From NCBI GenBank assembly GCA_031262885.1, contig JAISGV010000003.1, positions 62,001 through 126,000 of the forward strand: a stretch of 64,000 nucleotides of DNA. Reading direction: 5' to 3'. The notes under the pieces were generated by a model. That model had not been told where the DNA came from. It did no database searches and saw nothing but the letters and a program-made list of their open reading frames with translations. Below, in pieces: positions 9,694 through 17,474 of the stretch (positions within the stretch are counted from its first letter, which is position 1; each line of letters starts with the position of its first letter). The stretch comes from Endomicrobium sp. Lineage in GTDB: Bacteria; Elusimicrobiota; Endomicrobiia; Endomicrobiales; Endomicrobiaceae. Position numbers and translations under genes: made by a program.

Positions 9694-11079
9694 ATGTGTG
9701 GTATAATTGGTATTGAAAACAACAAAAATGCATCCACATTAGTTTCAGCAGGATTGGTAACTTTACAACATAGAGGTGAAGAGTCTGCAGGAATAACTAT
9801 TAATGGAAAGTATGGGATGCAAACTTTTAAAGCTATGGGGTTAGTATCTAGAATATTTGGAGAAGAAATATCTTATGATAAATTGGTAGGTAGTAGTGCT
9901 ATAGGACATGTTAGATACACTACTTCTTCAAATAGTTCTTTAATAAATGCTCAGCCATTTCAAATAAATTGTATTCATGGAAATATTGCTATTGCACATA
10001 ATGGAAATATTACTAATTTTTTAAAAATAAAAGAATCCTTATTAAAAAAAGGGGCAATTTTTAGTCATACTTCCGATACTGAAATATTATTACATTTAAT
10101 AGCAATGTCAAAAGGATGTATTCAAACAGTAATAGAAAATTCTGTACGTAAACTTCAAGGAGCTTTTTCTCTTGTAATATTAAAAGATGAAACCCTTATA
10201 GGCGTCAGAGATGAAAATGGATTTAGGCCTTTAGTATTAGGTAAAGTGAAAGATTCTTATATACTTGCCTCTGAAAGTTCTGCTATAGAAGTTATTGGAG
10301 GTAAATACATAAGAGATATATGTCCAGGAGAAATAATAATTATAAAAAATGGAAAAATTCAGAATTCGTTTATTTATAAAAAAAATAAAAAACAAAATAC
10401 TTGTATTTTTGAACAAGTGTATTTTTCTAGAGCTGATAGTTTAGTATTTGAACAAACTATAAAAGCAGCAAGAGTTAAGATGGGAGAATATTTGGCAGAA
10501 CAAATGAAAAACATAAAAGCAGATATAGTAATGCCTGTACCTGACACTGGTTATTTTGCTGCTTTAGGTTTTTCAAGAGCTTCTGGAATTATTTTTGAAA
10601 ATGGATTTATAAGAAATCATTATGTTGGTAGATCGTTTATAAAACCTTCACAAAATTTGAGAGCTTTAGTTGCTGAATTAAAACTCAGGCCAATAAGTGA
10701 TGTTGTTACTGGCAAAGAAATAATACTTATAGATGATTCAATTGTAAGAGGCACAACTTCTAAAGTATTAATAAATAGTTTAAGAAAAACAGGCGCTAAA
10801 AAAATACATTTTGCGTTATCATGTCCTCCTATAATAAGTTCTTGTTACTATGGTATAGATACTCCAAAAAAAGAAAATCTAATAGCAGCTAATAATACAA
10901 TAGAAAATATAAAGAAACATTTAAATGTTGATAGTTTAACTTTTTTAAGTTTGCAAAATCTTGTTAATTCTTGTTGTGCAAATAGTATAAATAAGAATAT
11001 TTTTTGTACGGCCTGTTTAACAGGTAAATATCCTACGAAAATATCGAATAATTTATCACATGAAAGTGGTAGTATATAA
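9694..11079 (+). CDS. purF: Amidophosphoribosyltransferase
   Basis: First committed step of purine synthesis: PRPP plus glutamine to phosphoribosylamine. The 461 residues have an N-terminal Ntn glutaminase domain with Cys2 right after the initiator (MCGIIG), LQHRGEESAG, GHVRY and HNGNITNF. The C-terminal phosphoribosyltransferase domain has the PRPP loop LIDDSIVRGT near residue 347. There is no propeptide before Cys2. A clean promoter lies upstream and pyrG follows after one base. The other purine genes (purC, S, L, Q) lie about 7 kb further on. Confidence 0.96.
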   Translation: MCGIIGIENNKNASTLVSAGLVTLQHRGEESAGITINGKYGMQTFKAMGLVSRIFGEEISYDKLVGSSAIGHVRYTTSSNSSLINAQPFQINCIHGNIAIAHNGNITNFLKIKESLLKKGAIFSHTSDTEILLHLIAMSKGCIQTVIENSVRKLQGAFSLVILKDETLIGVRDENGFRPLVLGKVKDSYILASESSAIEVIGGKYIRDICPGEIIIIKNGKIQNSFIYKKNKKQNTCIFEQVYFSRADSLVFEQTIKAARVKMGEYLAEQMKNIKADIVMPVPDTGYFAALGFSRASGIIFENGFIRNHYVGRSFIKPSQNLRALVAELKLRPISDVVTGKEIILIDDSIVRGTTSKVLINSLRKTGAKKIHFALSCPPIISSCYYGIDTPKKENLIAANNTIENIKKHLNVDSLTFLSLQNLVNSCCANSINKNIFCTACLTGKYPTKISNNLSHESGSI

Positions 11080-11080
11080 A

Positions 11081-12691
11081 ATGTCAAAATACATTTTTAT
11101 AACAGGAGGAGTAATAAGTTCTTTAGGTAAAGGAGTTTCTAGTGCAAGTATAGGAAAACTTTTACAATTACACGGTATTAGTGTAAATATAATAAAATTT
11201 GATCCTTATATAAATGTAGATCCAGGAACAATGAATCCTTATCAACATGGAGAAGTTTTTGTTACAAATGATGGTATAGAAGCTGATTTAGATCTTGGAA
11301 CATACGAAAGATTTCTTGATGTTGAAACTAGTAAGTTAAATACTAATACTGCAGGAGACATATATCAAACAGTTATTAATAAAGAAAGAAAAGGGGAATA
11401 TAATGGCGATACTGTTCAGATAATTCCTCATATTACTGATGAAATAAAAAGGCGTTTCACTGTATTCAAAAATGAATACGATGTGTCTATAATAGAAATA
11501 GGAGGAACTGTAGGAGATATTGAAAGTTTGCCTTTTATAGAAGCAGTAAGACAATTTCAATTTGAAAATGAAAAAAATAATATTTTTAATATTCATATTA
11601 CACTTATCCCTTATATTAAAAGCAGTTATGAATTAAAAACAAAACCTACTCAACATTCTGTTAATAAACTTAGAGAAATAGGTCTTTGTCCTGATATGCT
11701 TATTTGTAGATCAGAGTACTCTATTGATAAATCTATCAAACAAAAAATTTCAAAGTTTTGTAATGTTAGAGAAAACTATATTATAGAAGCTTTAAATGAA
11801 TCCTCTATATATAATATTCCAGAAAAATTTTATAAACAAAAAGTTGATTTTTTAATCATAAATAATTTAAATTTAAATAAAAGAAAAGAAATTGATACAA
11901 ATTGGTTTAAAAAAATAAATTTTTATAATCTTAGAAAGAGAATTAGAACAATAAAAAAAATTAGAATTGCTATAATAGGTAAGTATTCCAAGTTCCAAGA
12001 TGCTTATAAATCAATTAATGAATCTTTGAATTTAGCTTCTATAGAAGAGATTAATACCGAATTAGAAATATGTTATTTAGAATCTGAAAATAATAATCTA
12101 ATTAGTTTAATTAATAATTTTGATGGTATTATAGTACCAGGAGGATTTGGCAATAGAGGAATAGAAGGCAAAATAAAAGCAATAAATTATTCTAGAGAAC
12201 ATAAAATTCCCTTTCTAGGAATATGTTTAGGAATGCAATGTGCAATTATAGAAATTGCAAGGAACTTAGCTAAACTGAAGAATGCTAATTCTACAGAGTT
12301 TGATAAAAACACCAAATATCCAGTGATAAAGATTTTAGATGGACAAAAAAACATAAAATATGTTGGTGGTACAATGCGACTTGGCCATTATGAATCTGAA
12401 ATTATAAAGAAAACGTTAGCATTTAATATATATAATAAAATTAAAATTAGCGAAAGACATAGACATAGATATGAAATGAATCCAGAATTTATAACAAGAT
12501 TAGAAAAAGAAGGGCTTTTTGTTAGTGCATATCATAAGAAAGTATTACCGGAAATAATAGAGATAAGAAATCATCCATTTTTTCTTGGAGTTCAATTTCA
12601 TCCAGAATTTATAACAAGATTAGAAAAGGTTCATCCTATTTTTAAAGAGTTTGTAAAGGCTGCTATTAAATTTTCAAGTATTAAAAAATAA
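11081..12691 (+). CDS. pyrG: CTP synthase
   Basis: Aminates UTP to CTP with ATP and glutamine; 536 residues. I chose ATG 11081 (MSKYIFITGGV), just after the purF stop, over the in-frame ATG at 11060, which would overlap purF. The synthetase domain has SSLGKGVSSASIGK, DPYINVDPGTMNPYQHGE and GGTVGDIESLPF. The amidotransferase domain has the cysteine in GICLGMQC and the pair H507/E509. Just after that pair the conserved FKSRPLxPHPLF loop is replaced by FITRLEKVHPIF. The DNA there is a 28-nt copy of a segment 120 bases upstream (residues 467-476). The rest looks intact. Confidence 0.95.
   Translation: MSKYIFITGGVISSLGKGVSSASIGKLLQLHGISVNIIKFDPYINVDPGTMNPYQHGEVFVTNDGIEADLDLGTYERFLDVETSKLNTNTAGDIYQTVINKERKGEYNGDTVQIIPHITDEIKRRFTVFKNEYDVSIIEIGGTVGDIESLPFIEAVRQFQFENEKNNIFNIHITLIPYIKSSYELKTKPTQHSVNKLREIGLCPDMLICRSEYSIDKSIKQKISKFCNVRENYIIEALNESSIYNIPEKFYKQKVDFLIINNLNLNKRKEIDTNWFKKINFYNLRKRIRTIKKIRIAIIGKYSKFQDAYKSINESLNLASIEEINTELEICYLESENNNLISLINNFDGIIVPGGFGNRGIEGKIKAINYSREHKIPFLGICLGMQCAIIEIARNLAKLKNANSTEFDKNTKYPVIKILDGQKNIKYVGGTMRLGHYESEIIKKTLAFNIYNKIKISERHRHRYEMNPEFITRLEKEGLFVSAYHKKVLPEIIEIRNHPFFLGVQFHPEFITRLEKVHPIFKEFVKAAIKFSSIKK
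12480..12507 (+). repeat. 28-nt direct repeat in pyrG, copy 1
   Basis: Identical to 12600-12627, exactly 120 bases (40 codons) away and in the same frame. This copy encodes NPEFITRLEK, which matches what CTP synthases usually have here (roughly N-x-x-Y-x-x-x-L-E), so it is probably the donor. Confidence 0.9.
12600..12627 (+). repeat. 28-nt direct repeat in pyrG, copy 2
   Basis: Second copy of the 12480-12507 sequence. It encodes HPEFITRLEK, where the family normally has HPEFKSRPLK, so it is probably the recipient of a copying event. The catalytic His and Glu remain. Confidence 0.9.
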
Positions 12692-12744
12692 ATTAATGTA
12701 GTAAAATAATTTATATAAAAGAAAAAAAGGAGGTAGAAAATTTT

Positions 12745-14070
12745 ATGTTAGATAAGTTTATTAATTGGCTAAAGCCTCTTCCAGATTCTAAAAATAAAAT
12801 TTCGGATAAAAAACAGATTGCAAAGGAATATAAAACATGGCGTATTAGAATGTTTGGAGGAACATTTATTGGATATGTAGTGTACTATTTTACTAGAACA
12901 AACATTAATTATGCAACGCCATCAATGATGGCAACTTATGGTATCACAGCTGAAAGATTTGGATACATTACAATGGCTCTTTTCATTGTTTATGGCATAG
13001 GTAGATTTGTAAGTGGAATTCTTGCAGATAAATGCAACATAAGAACATTTATGGCTTTAGGCTTAATGGGATCTTCCATAATTAATCTTTTTTTTGGTTT
13101 TATTCCCTCTGTGCCTGTATTGATCTTTTTATGGGGTTTAAATGGCGGCTTTCAATCAATGGGATATCCTCCATCATCAAAAAGTTTGGTTTATTGGTTT
13201 TCTCCAAGTGAAAGAGCTACTAAATGGGGGTTTTGGTCAACATCTCATACTGTTGGAGCTTCATTAATAGGAATGTTAGTATCATTTTGTATAAAATTAG
13301 GTAATTGGAGAGCAGCATTTTATTTTCCTGGGATAATTGGCTTAATAACTAGTTTTTTGTTGCTGTTAATCTTAACAGACAAACCATCTTCTGTAGGATT
13401 ACCTCCAATAGATGTTTATCGCGATGATCCTATACCTTTAAAAAAACAAACAGGACTTTCACATTTTGAAACGTTAAAAAAATATGTTTTTTTTAATGTT
13501 TATATTTGGATATTAGCCATATCATACATATTTATCTACTTCATACGTTGGTTTCCTATGAATTGGGGAACATTGTTTATGGTACAAAGAGGTATTCCAG
13601 GATACATTGCAGCTTTATTACTTTCATTTATGCCTTTAATAGGAAGTCTCGGAGGAATATTAGCGTGTTGGTTGACAGATAAATTATTTAATGGTAGATG
13701 TTCACCTATTGTCATTGTATATTTATTTGGACTAATTTTTAGTTTGTGGGGGATGTATCATTTTACAAGTGCTAATACTTCGCCTCTAATAGTAGGATTA
13801 TTCTTTGCTTTAGTAGGATTCTTCGTTGCAGGACCTCAAACTATAATAGGCGGACTATATATATCACGTCTTACTGTTCAAGAATCAGTCTCTGCAGCTT
13901 GTGGCTTTGTTGGAATGTTTGGTTATATTGGAGCTATACTTACTGGTTTTATAGGTGCTGTTGTTGATAAATATGGATGGTACGGTATGTTTGTTGCTTG
14001 TAGCATATGTTGTGTTTTGTCAATGATATTAGTTATTATGACGTGGAATAAAGAACTACAAAAAAAATAA
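12745..14070 (+). CDS. uhpC: Hexose-phosphate / organophosphate antiporter, MFS
   Basis: Major-facilitator protein of the organophosphate:phosphate antiporter family (UhpT, UhpC, GlpT), 441 residues with about 12 membrane segments. Family wording is clear near the N-terminus (MFGGTFIGYVVYYFTRTNI) and in NGGFQSMGYPPSSKSLVYWF, SPSERATKWGFWSTSH and NWRAAFYFPG. UhpC-type proteins of intracellular bacteria such as Chlamydia import glucose-6-phosphate from host cytosol, and that is the likely role here. It is preceded by a perfect AAGGAGG (12727-12733) and stands alone, with tRNA-Ala after it. The exact substrate (glucose-6-P or glycerol-3-P) is inferred. The strong ribosome site resembles that of the permease at 832. 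Confidence 0.9.
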   Translation: MLDKFINWLKPLPDSKNKISDKKQIAKEYKTWRIRMFGGTFIGYVVYYFTRTNINYATPSMMATYGITAERFGYITMALFIVYGIGRFVSGILADKCNIRTFMALGLMGSSIINLFFGFIPSVPVLIFLWGLNGGFQSMGYPPSSKSLVYWFSPSERATKWGFWSTSHTVGASLIGMLVSFCIKLGNWRAAFYFPGIIGLITSFLLLLILTDKPSSVGLPPIDVYRDDPIPLKKQTGLSHFETLKKYVFFNVYIWILAISYIFIYFIRWFPMNWGTLFMVQRGIPGYIAALLLSFMPLIGSLGGILACWLTDKLFNGRCSPIVIVYLFGLIFSLWGMYHFTSANTSPLIVGLFFALVGFFVAGPQTIIGGLYISRLTVQESVSAACGFVGMFGYIGAILTGFIGAVVDKYGWYGMFVACSICCVLSMILVIMTWNKELQKK

Positions 14071-14076
14071 ATGTTA

Positions 14077-14150
14077 GGGGCTATAGCTCAATTTGGAAGA
14101 GCATTTGCATGGCATGCAAAAGGTTAGGGGTTCAATTCCCCTTAGCTCCA
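14077..14150 (+). tRNA. tRNA-Ala (anticodon GGC)
   Basis: 74-nt cloverleaf. Acceptor stem GGGGCTA (14077-14083) pairs with TAGCTCC (14143-14149), discriminator A. The anticodon stem TTTGC/GCAAA encloses the loop ATGGCAT, so the anticodon is GGC. The T-arm GGGGTTCAATTCCCC is perfect. CCA is not encoded. Confidence 0.95.
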
Positions 14151-14181
14151 AAATTTTAATTTTATAATTATAGGTATAAAT

Positions 14182-14769
14182 GTGACTCTGAAAGTTATAG
14201 CAGGAATTATGAAAGGAAAATCTTTAAAAACTCCTTCTAAGAAATACTATTTAATAAGACCTATGTTAAATAATATTAAAAAATCTGTTTTCGATATAAT
14301 TAAAGAGAAAATTAAGAATTCTATTTTTCTAGATTTATTTGCAGGTATTGGATCAGTAGGATTAGAAGCTGTTTCTAGAGGAGCTAAAAGAGTTATATTT
14401 GTAGAAATAAACGCTTTTCATATTGCTATTATTAGAGAAAATATAAAAATATTGAATTGCAAAAATAAAACTAAAGTAATTAAACATGATCTTACAAAAA
14501 AAACATATATTTTACAACGTTATGGTAAATATGATATAATATTTATTGGAGCACCTTATAAAGATATGGATAGTAGTGGGTGTTTTTTGACTCATAGTGC
14601 ATTAGTTAATATAGTAAATTGCAAGATATTAAAAAAAGATGCGTTAATAATAGTACAAAAGCATATAAAAACTTCTATTGAAAAAGTTAAAGGATTAGCT
14701 TGTTTTAAAATTAAAACTTATGGAAATACACTTGTCTCTTTTTATAAACAACAAAGGATTTATAAATGA
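14182..14769 (+). CDS. rsmD: 16S rRNA (guanine966-N2)-methyltransferase
   Basis: RsmD family, 195 residues from GTG 14182 (MTLKVIAGIMKGKSL). The S-adenosylmethionine-binding motif LDLFAGIGSVGLEAVSRGA is textbook, followed by the acidic residue of RVIFVE. The catalytic motif IV, normally (D/N)PP(Y/F), reads GAPY in IIFIGAPYKDM, so the acidic residue and first proline are gone. Activity may be reduced or altered. The stop overlaps the next ATG by 4 bases (ATGA), implying translational coupling with the nuclease gene. Confidence 0.88.
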   Translation: MTLKVIAGIMKGKSLKTPSKKYYLIRPMLNNIKKSVFDIIKEKIKNSIFLDLFAGIGSVGLEAVSRGAKRVIFVEINAFHIAIIRENIKILNCKNKTKVIKHDLTKKTYILQRYGKYDIIFIGAPYKDMDSSGCFLTHSALVNIVNCKILKKDALIIVQKHIKTSIEKVKGLACFKIKTYGNTLVSFYKQQRIYK

Positions 14770-15485
14770 AACAAGAATTTAAAATAAGTTATTCTAGAAT
14801 AAATACTTATCTGTTTTGTCCTTACAAATATAAACTTATATATTTAAAAGATATCCGTATACCTATTAATGCTGATATTACTTTTGGTCATATTATTCAT
14901 AGAACCTTAGAAAATTTTCATAGACATAATAATAGTTCTTATGATAATTTAATGGATTTTTATGATAATTCTTGGAAAAATGACGGCTTTATAAATCCTC
15001 AACAAGTATTTGAGTATTACATACGAGGTAAAAATATGTTAATAGATTATTATAGATCATTTTGTAATTCAAAAGCAGAAGTGTTATATGTTGAAAAAGA
15101 ATTTAATTCTACAATAGGTAAGTATAAGTTTATAGGTATAATTGATAGAATAGATAAGTGTCCAAATAATATTTATGAAGTAATAGATTATAAAACTCAT
15201 ATAAAAATATGGAGTCAAAAAAAAATTGATGAAAATTTACAATTAAGTTTCTATGCATATGCATGTAAAAATGTTTTTGGACTAAATCCAAATAGAATTG
15301 CTGTTTATTTTTTATCTATTAATAGAAAAATTTATACAGAAAGATCTAATGAAAAAATTGCTAAAGCCATAGATCTCGCTATGCAAACAGCAGAAAATAT
15401 AGAAGTTGAAAATTTTAACCCTGATACATCTAAATGTTGGTTATGCGATTTTAAACTAAAATGTAAATATTCGAAATATAATTAA
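14766..15485 (+). CDS. Stand-alone PD-(D/E)XK nuclease with probable Fe-S cluster (RecB/Cas4-like)
   Basis: 239 residues, similar to the RecB/AddB C-terminal nuclease family (PDDEXK_1). It opens ISYSRINTYLFCPYKYKLIY with one cysteine. The nuclease core follows: GHIIHRTLENF (motif I His), GIIDRID (Asp), VIDYKT (the D-x-K motif) and QLSFYAY. The C-terminus has CWLCDFKLKC. One cysteine before the core and three after it is the pattern of the 4Fe-4S cluster in AddB, Cas4 and Dna2 nucleases. No helicase domain is attached and no cas genes are near. A DNA-repair exonuclease is likely; the partner is unknown. It overlaps rsmD by 4 bases. Confidence 0.85.
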   Translation: MKQEFKISYSRINTYLFCPYKYKLIYLKDIRIPINADITFGHIIHRTLENFHRHNNSSYDNLMDFYDNSWKNDGFINPQQVFEYYIRGKNMLIDYYRSFCNSKAEVLYVEKEFNSTIGKYKFIGIIDRIDKCPNNIYEVIDYKTHIKIWSQKKIDENLQLSFYAYACKNVFGLNPNRIAVYFLSINRKIYTERSNEKIAKAIDLAMQTAENIEVENFNPDTSKCWLCDFKLKCKYSKYN

Positions 15486-15507
15486 ACATAAAAATAAAGA
15501 GGGATAA

Positions 15508-16257
15508 ATGAATTCCTTAATAGTAGTAAAACTTGGAGGTAGTTTAATAGGAAATGAACGTGTTAAGAATAAGTTCATTAAGGAACTTATTGAAATTTCT
15601 AGTAGGCAAAGTGTTATATTAGTACATGGGGGCGGTCCTGAAATAAATGAATTACTTAATAAATTTTCAATAACAAGTAAATTCATAGATGGTTTAAGGT
15701 TTACTGATAAAAATATTATAAGTGTTGTAGAAATGGCGTTAAGTGGAAAAGTCAATAGAAATCTCATAACTGCACTTATTAAAAATGGAGCAAATGCTGT
15801 TGGGATATCAGGCAAAGACGGACAAAGTATAATATGTAAACGTATAAAAAAATTTGGGTTTGTAGGAGAACCTGTAAAAATAAATAAAAAACTTTTTAAT
15901 ATATTGATAAACCATAATTTTTTACCAGTTGTAGCTTCTATTGCAAGTGATATATACGGAAATGTATTAAATGTTAATGCTGATACTATGGCAACTTTTA
16001 TAGCTATAGCTTTTAAAGCAGATAAACTTATATTTTTAACTGATGTTGAAGGGGTTCTTGACAATAATAAAAAGTTGTTAAATGAGTTAAAAATTAAAGA
16101 TGTAGATAATATGATAAGAAAAAAAATAATAACGGGTGGTATGATACCAAAAGTTAAAGGTTGTGTTGATTCCATAAAAAAGGGAATTAAAGAAGTTTGG
16201 ATAATAGGAGAAAAAGGTAGTATACAAAAAACAAAAGGAACAGTAATAAAAAAATGA
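15508..16257 (+). CDS. argB: Acetylglutamate kinase
   Basis: Second step of arginine/ornithine synthesis: phosphorylates N-acetylglutamate. The 249 residues are near the short E. coli-type length (about 258), without the N-terminal extension of arginine-inhibited forms. Amino-acid-kinase motifs are KLGGSLIG at the N-terminus, LVHGGGPEIN, GISGKDG, and GGMIPKVKGC near the end. It overlaps argD by 4 bases (ATGA). argA/J, argC, argF and argH are not in this window. Confidence 0.94.
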   Translation: MNSLIVVKLGGSLIGNERVKNKFIKELIEISSRQSVILVHGGGPEINELLNKFSITSKFIDGLRFTDKNIISVVEMALSGKVNRNLITALIKNGANAVGISGKDGQSIICKRIKKFGFVGEPVKINKKLFNILINHNFLPVVASIASDIYGNVLNVNADTMATFIAIAFKADKLIFLTDVEGVLDNNKKLLNELKIKDVDNMIRKKIITGGMIPKVKGCVDSIKKGIKEVWIIGEKGSIQKTKGTVIKK

Positions 16258-17474
16258 GCAACATAAAACAAAAAGAAGAAAGATATTTTATGAATACATA
16301 TAAAAGAAACGATCTTATAATCAAAAAAGCTAAGAATCAATATATATGGGATGAAAATGATAATAAATATTTAGATTTTACCTCTGGTATAAGTGTTTGT
16401 AATTTAGGACATTGTAATGAAAATATAATTGAAGCTATAAAAAAACAATTGAACAATTTAATGCATGTATCTAATTTGTATTATACTGAAGTTCAGTTAA
16501 AATTTGGTGAATTATTAGTAAAAAAAACTGAAACAATACTAAATGATAATAAAGTTAATGTTTTTCTTTCTAATTCTGGTGCAGAAGCAAATGAATGTGC
16601 CATAAAATTAGCTAGAAAGTGGGGAGGGTTAAATCCTTCGAAGCTAGGTAATAGATATGAAATAATATGTTTTAAAAATTCATTTCATGGAAGAACAATG
16701 GCTACGTTATCAGCAACTGGACAAGAAAAATTTCATAATTATTTTAAGCCATTACAACCTAAATTTTTATTTGCAGATATTAATAATATAAATTCAGTAA
16801 CAAATCATTTGAATAATAATACTGTAGCTATAATGATAGAACCTATACAAGGAGAAGGAGGAGTTGTAACTGCAAGCTTTAAATTTTTACAAGAATTAAG
16901 GAAAGTTTGTGACGAAAATAACTTGCTATTAATTTTTGACGAAATACAATGTGGCATGGGACGTACTGGTACCTTTTATGCATTTGAACATTCTAAAGTT
17001 AATCCAGACATAATTACTTTAGCTAAAGGATTAGCAAATGGTTTACCATTAGGTGCAACTTTAGCAAACAGCAGATGTTATGATTCGTTTACTTATGGAG
17101 ATCATGGATCTACTTTTGGTGGTAACCCTGTATCATGTGCAGCGGCTATTGCTGTTTTAAGAGAAATGAATGAATCCAATTTTCTTTATAATGTTAATAA
17201 AACCGCTTCTTATCTATATAAGAAACTTAAGATTTTGATGGATAAATATTCAATAATAACAGAAATTAGAGGATTGGGGCTTTTATTAGGAATAAAACTT
17301 TCTATAAGTGGGATAGAAATTGTCAAATTTTGTTTGAAAAATGGCTTGCTAGTGACTTGTACTCAAGATACTGTTATAAGATTGTTGCCTCCGCTTATAG
17401 TTACAGAAAAAGATATAGACTTGTCAATTAAAATTTTGGAAAATGCTTTAAAATGGAAAATGACTCAAACATGA
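16254..17474 (+). CDS. argD: Acetylornithine aminotransferase
   Basis: Class III PLP aminotransferase, 406 residues, for N-acetylornithine formation from the ArgB/ArgC product. Visible motifs are SGAEANECAIKLAR, FHGRTMATLSATGQEKFH, FDEIQCGMGRTG and the PLP lysine in TLAKGLANGLPLG, then STFGGNPV. It overlaps argB upstream and the argG-like gene downstream (ATGA at 17471), so all three are probably one transcript. In some bacteria this family also serves diaminopimelate synthesis. Confidence 0.93.
   Translation: MSNIKQKEERYFMNTYKRNDLIIKKAKNQYIWDENDNKYLDFTSGISVCNLGHCNENIIEAIKKQLNNLMHVSNLYYTEVQLKFGELLVKKTETILNDNKVNVFLSNSGAEANECAIKLARKWGGLNPSKLGNRYEIICFKNSFHGRTMATLSATGQEKFHNYFKPLQPKFLFADINNINSVTNHLNNNTVAIMIEPIQGEGGVVTASFKFLQELRKVCDENNLLLIFDEIQCGMGRTGTFYAFEHSKVNPDIITLAKGLANGLPLGATLANSRCYDSFTYGDHGSTFGGNPVSCAAAIAVLREMNESNFLYNVNKTASYLYKKLKILMDKYSIITEIRGLGLLLGIKLSISGIEIVKFCLKNGLLVTCTQDTVIRLLPPLIVTEKDIDLSIKILENALKWKMTQT

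Noticed and set aside
15456-16340. Open frame of 294 codons on the minus strand opposite argB
   Set aside because: It is the shadow of argB/argD: low-complexity Phe/Ser/Leu wording, no family signature, and both opposite genes are clearly real.
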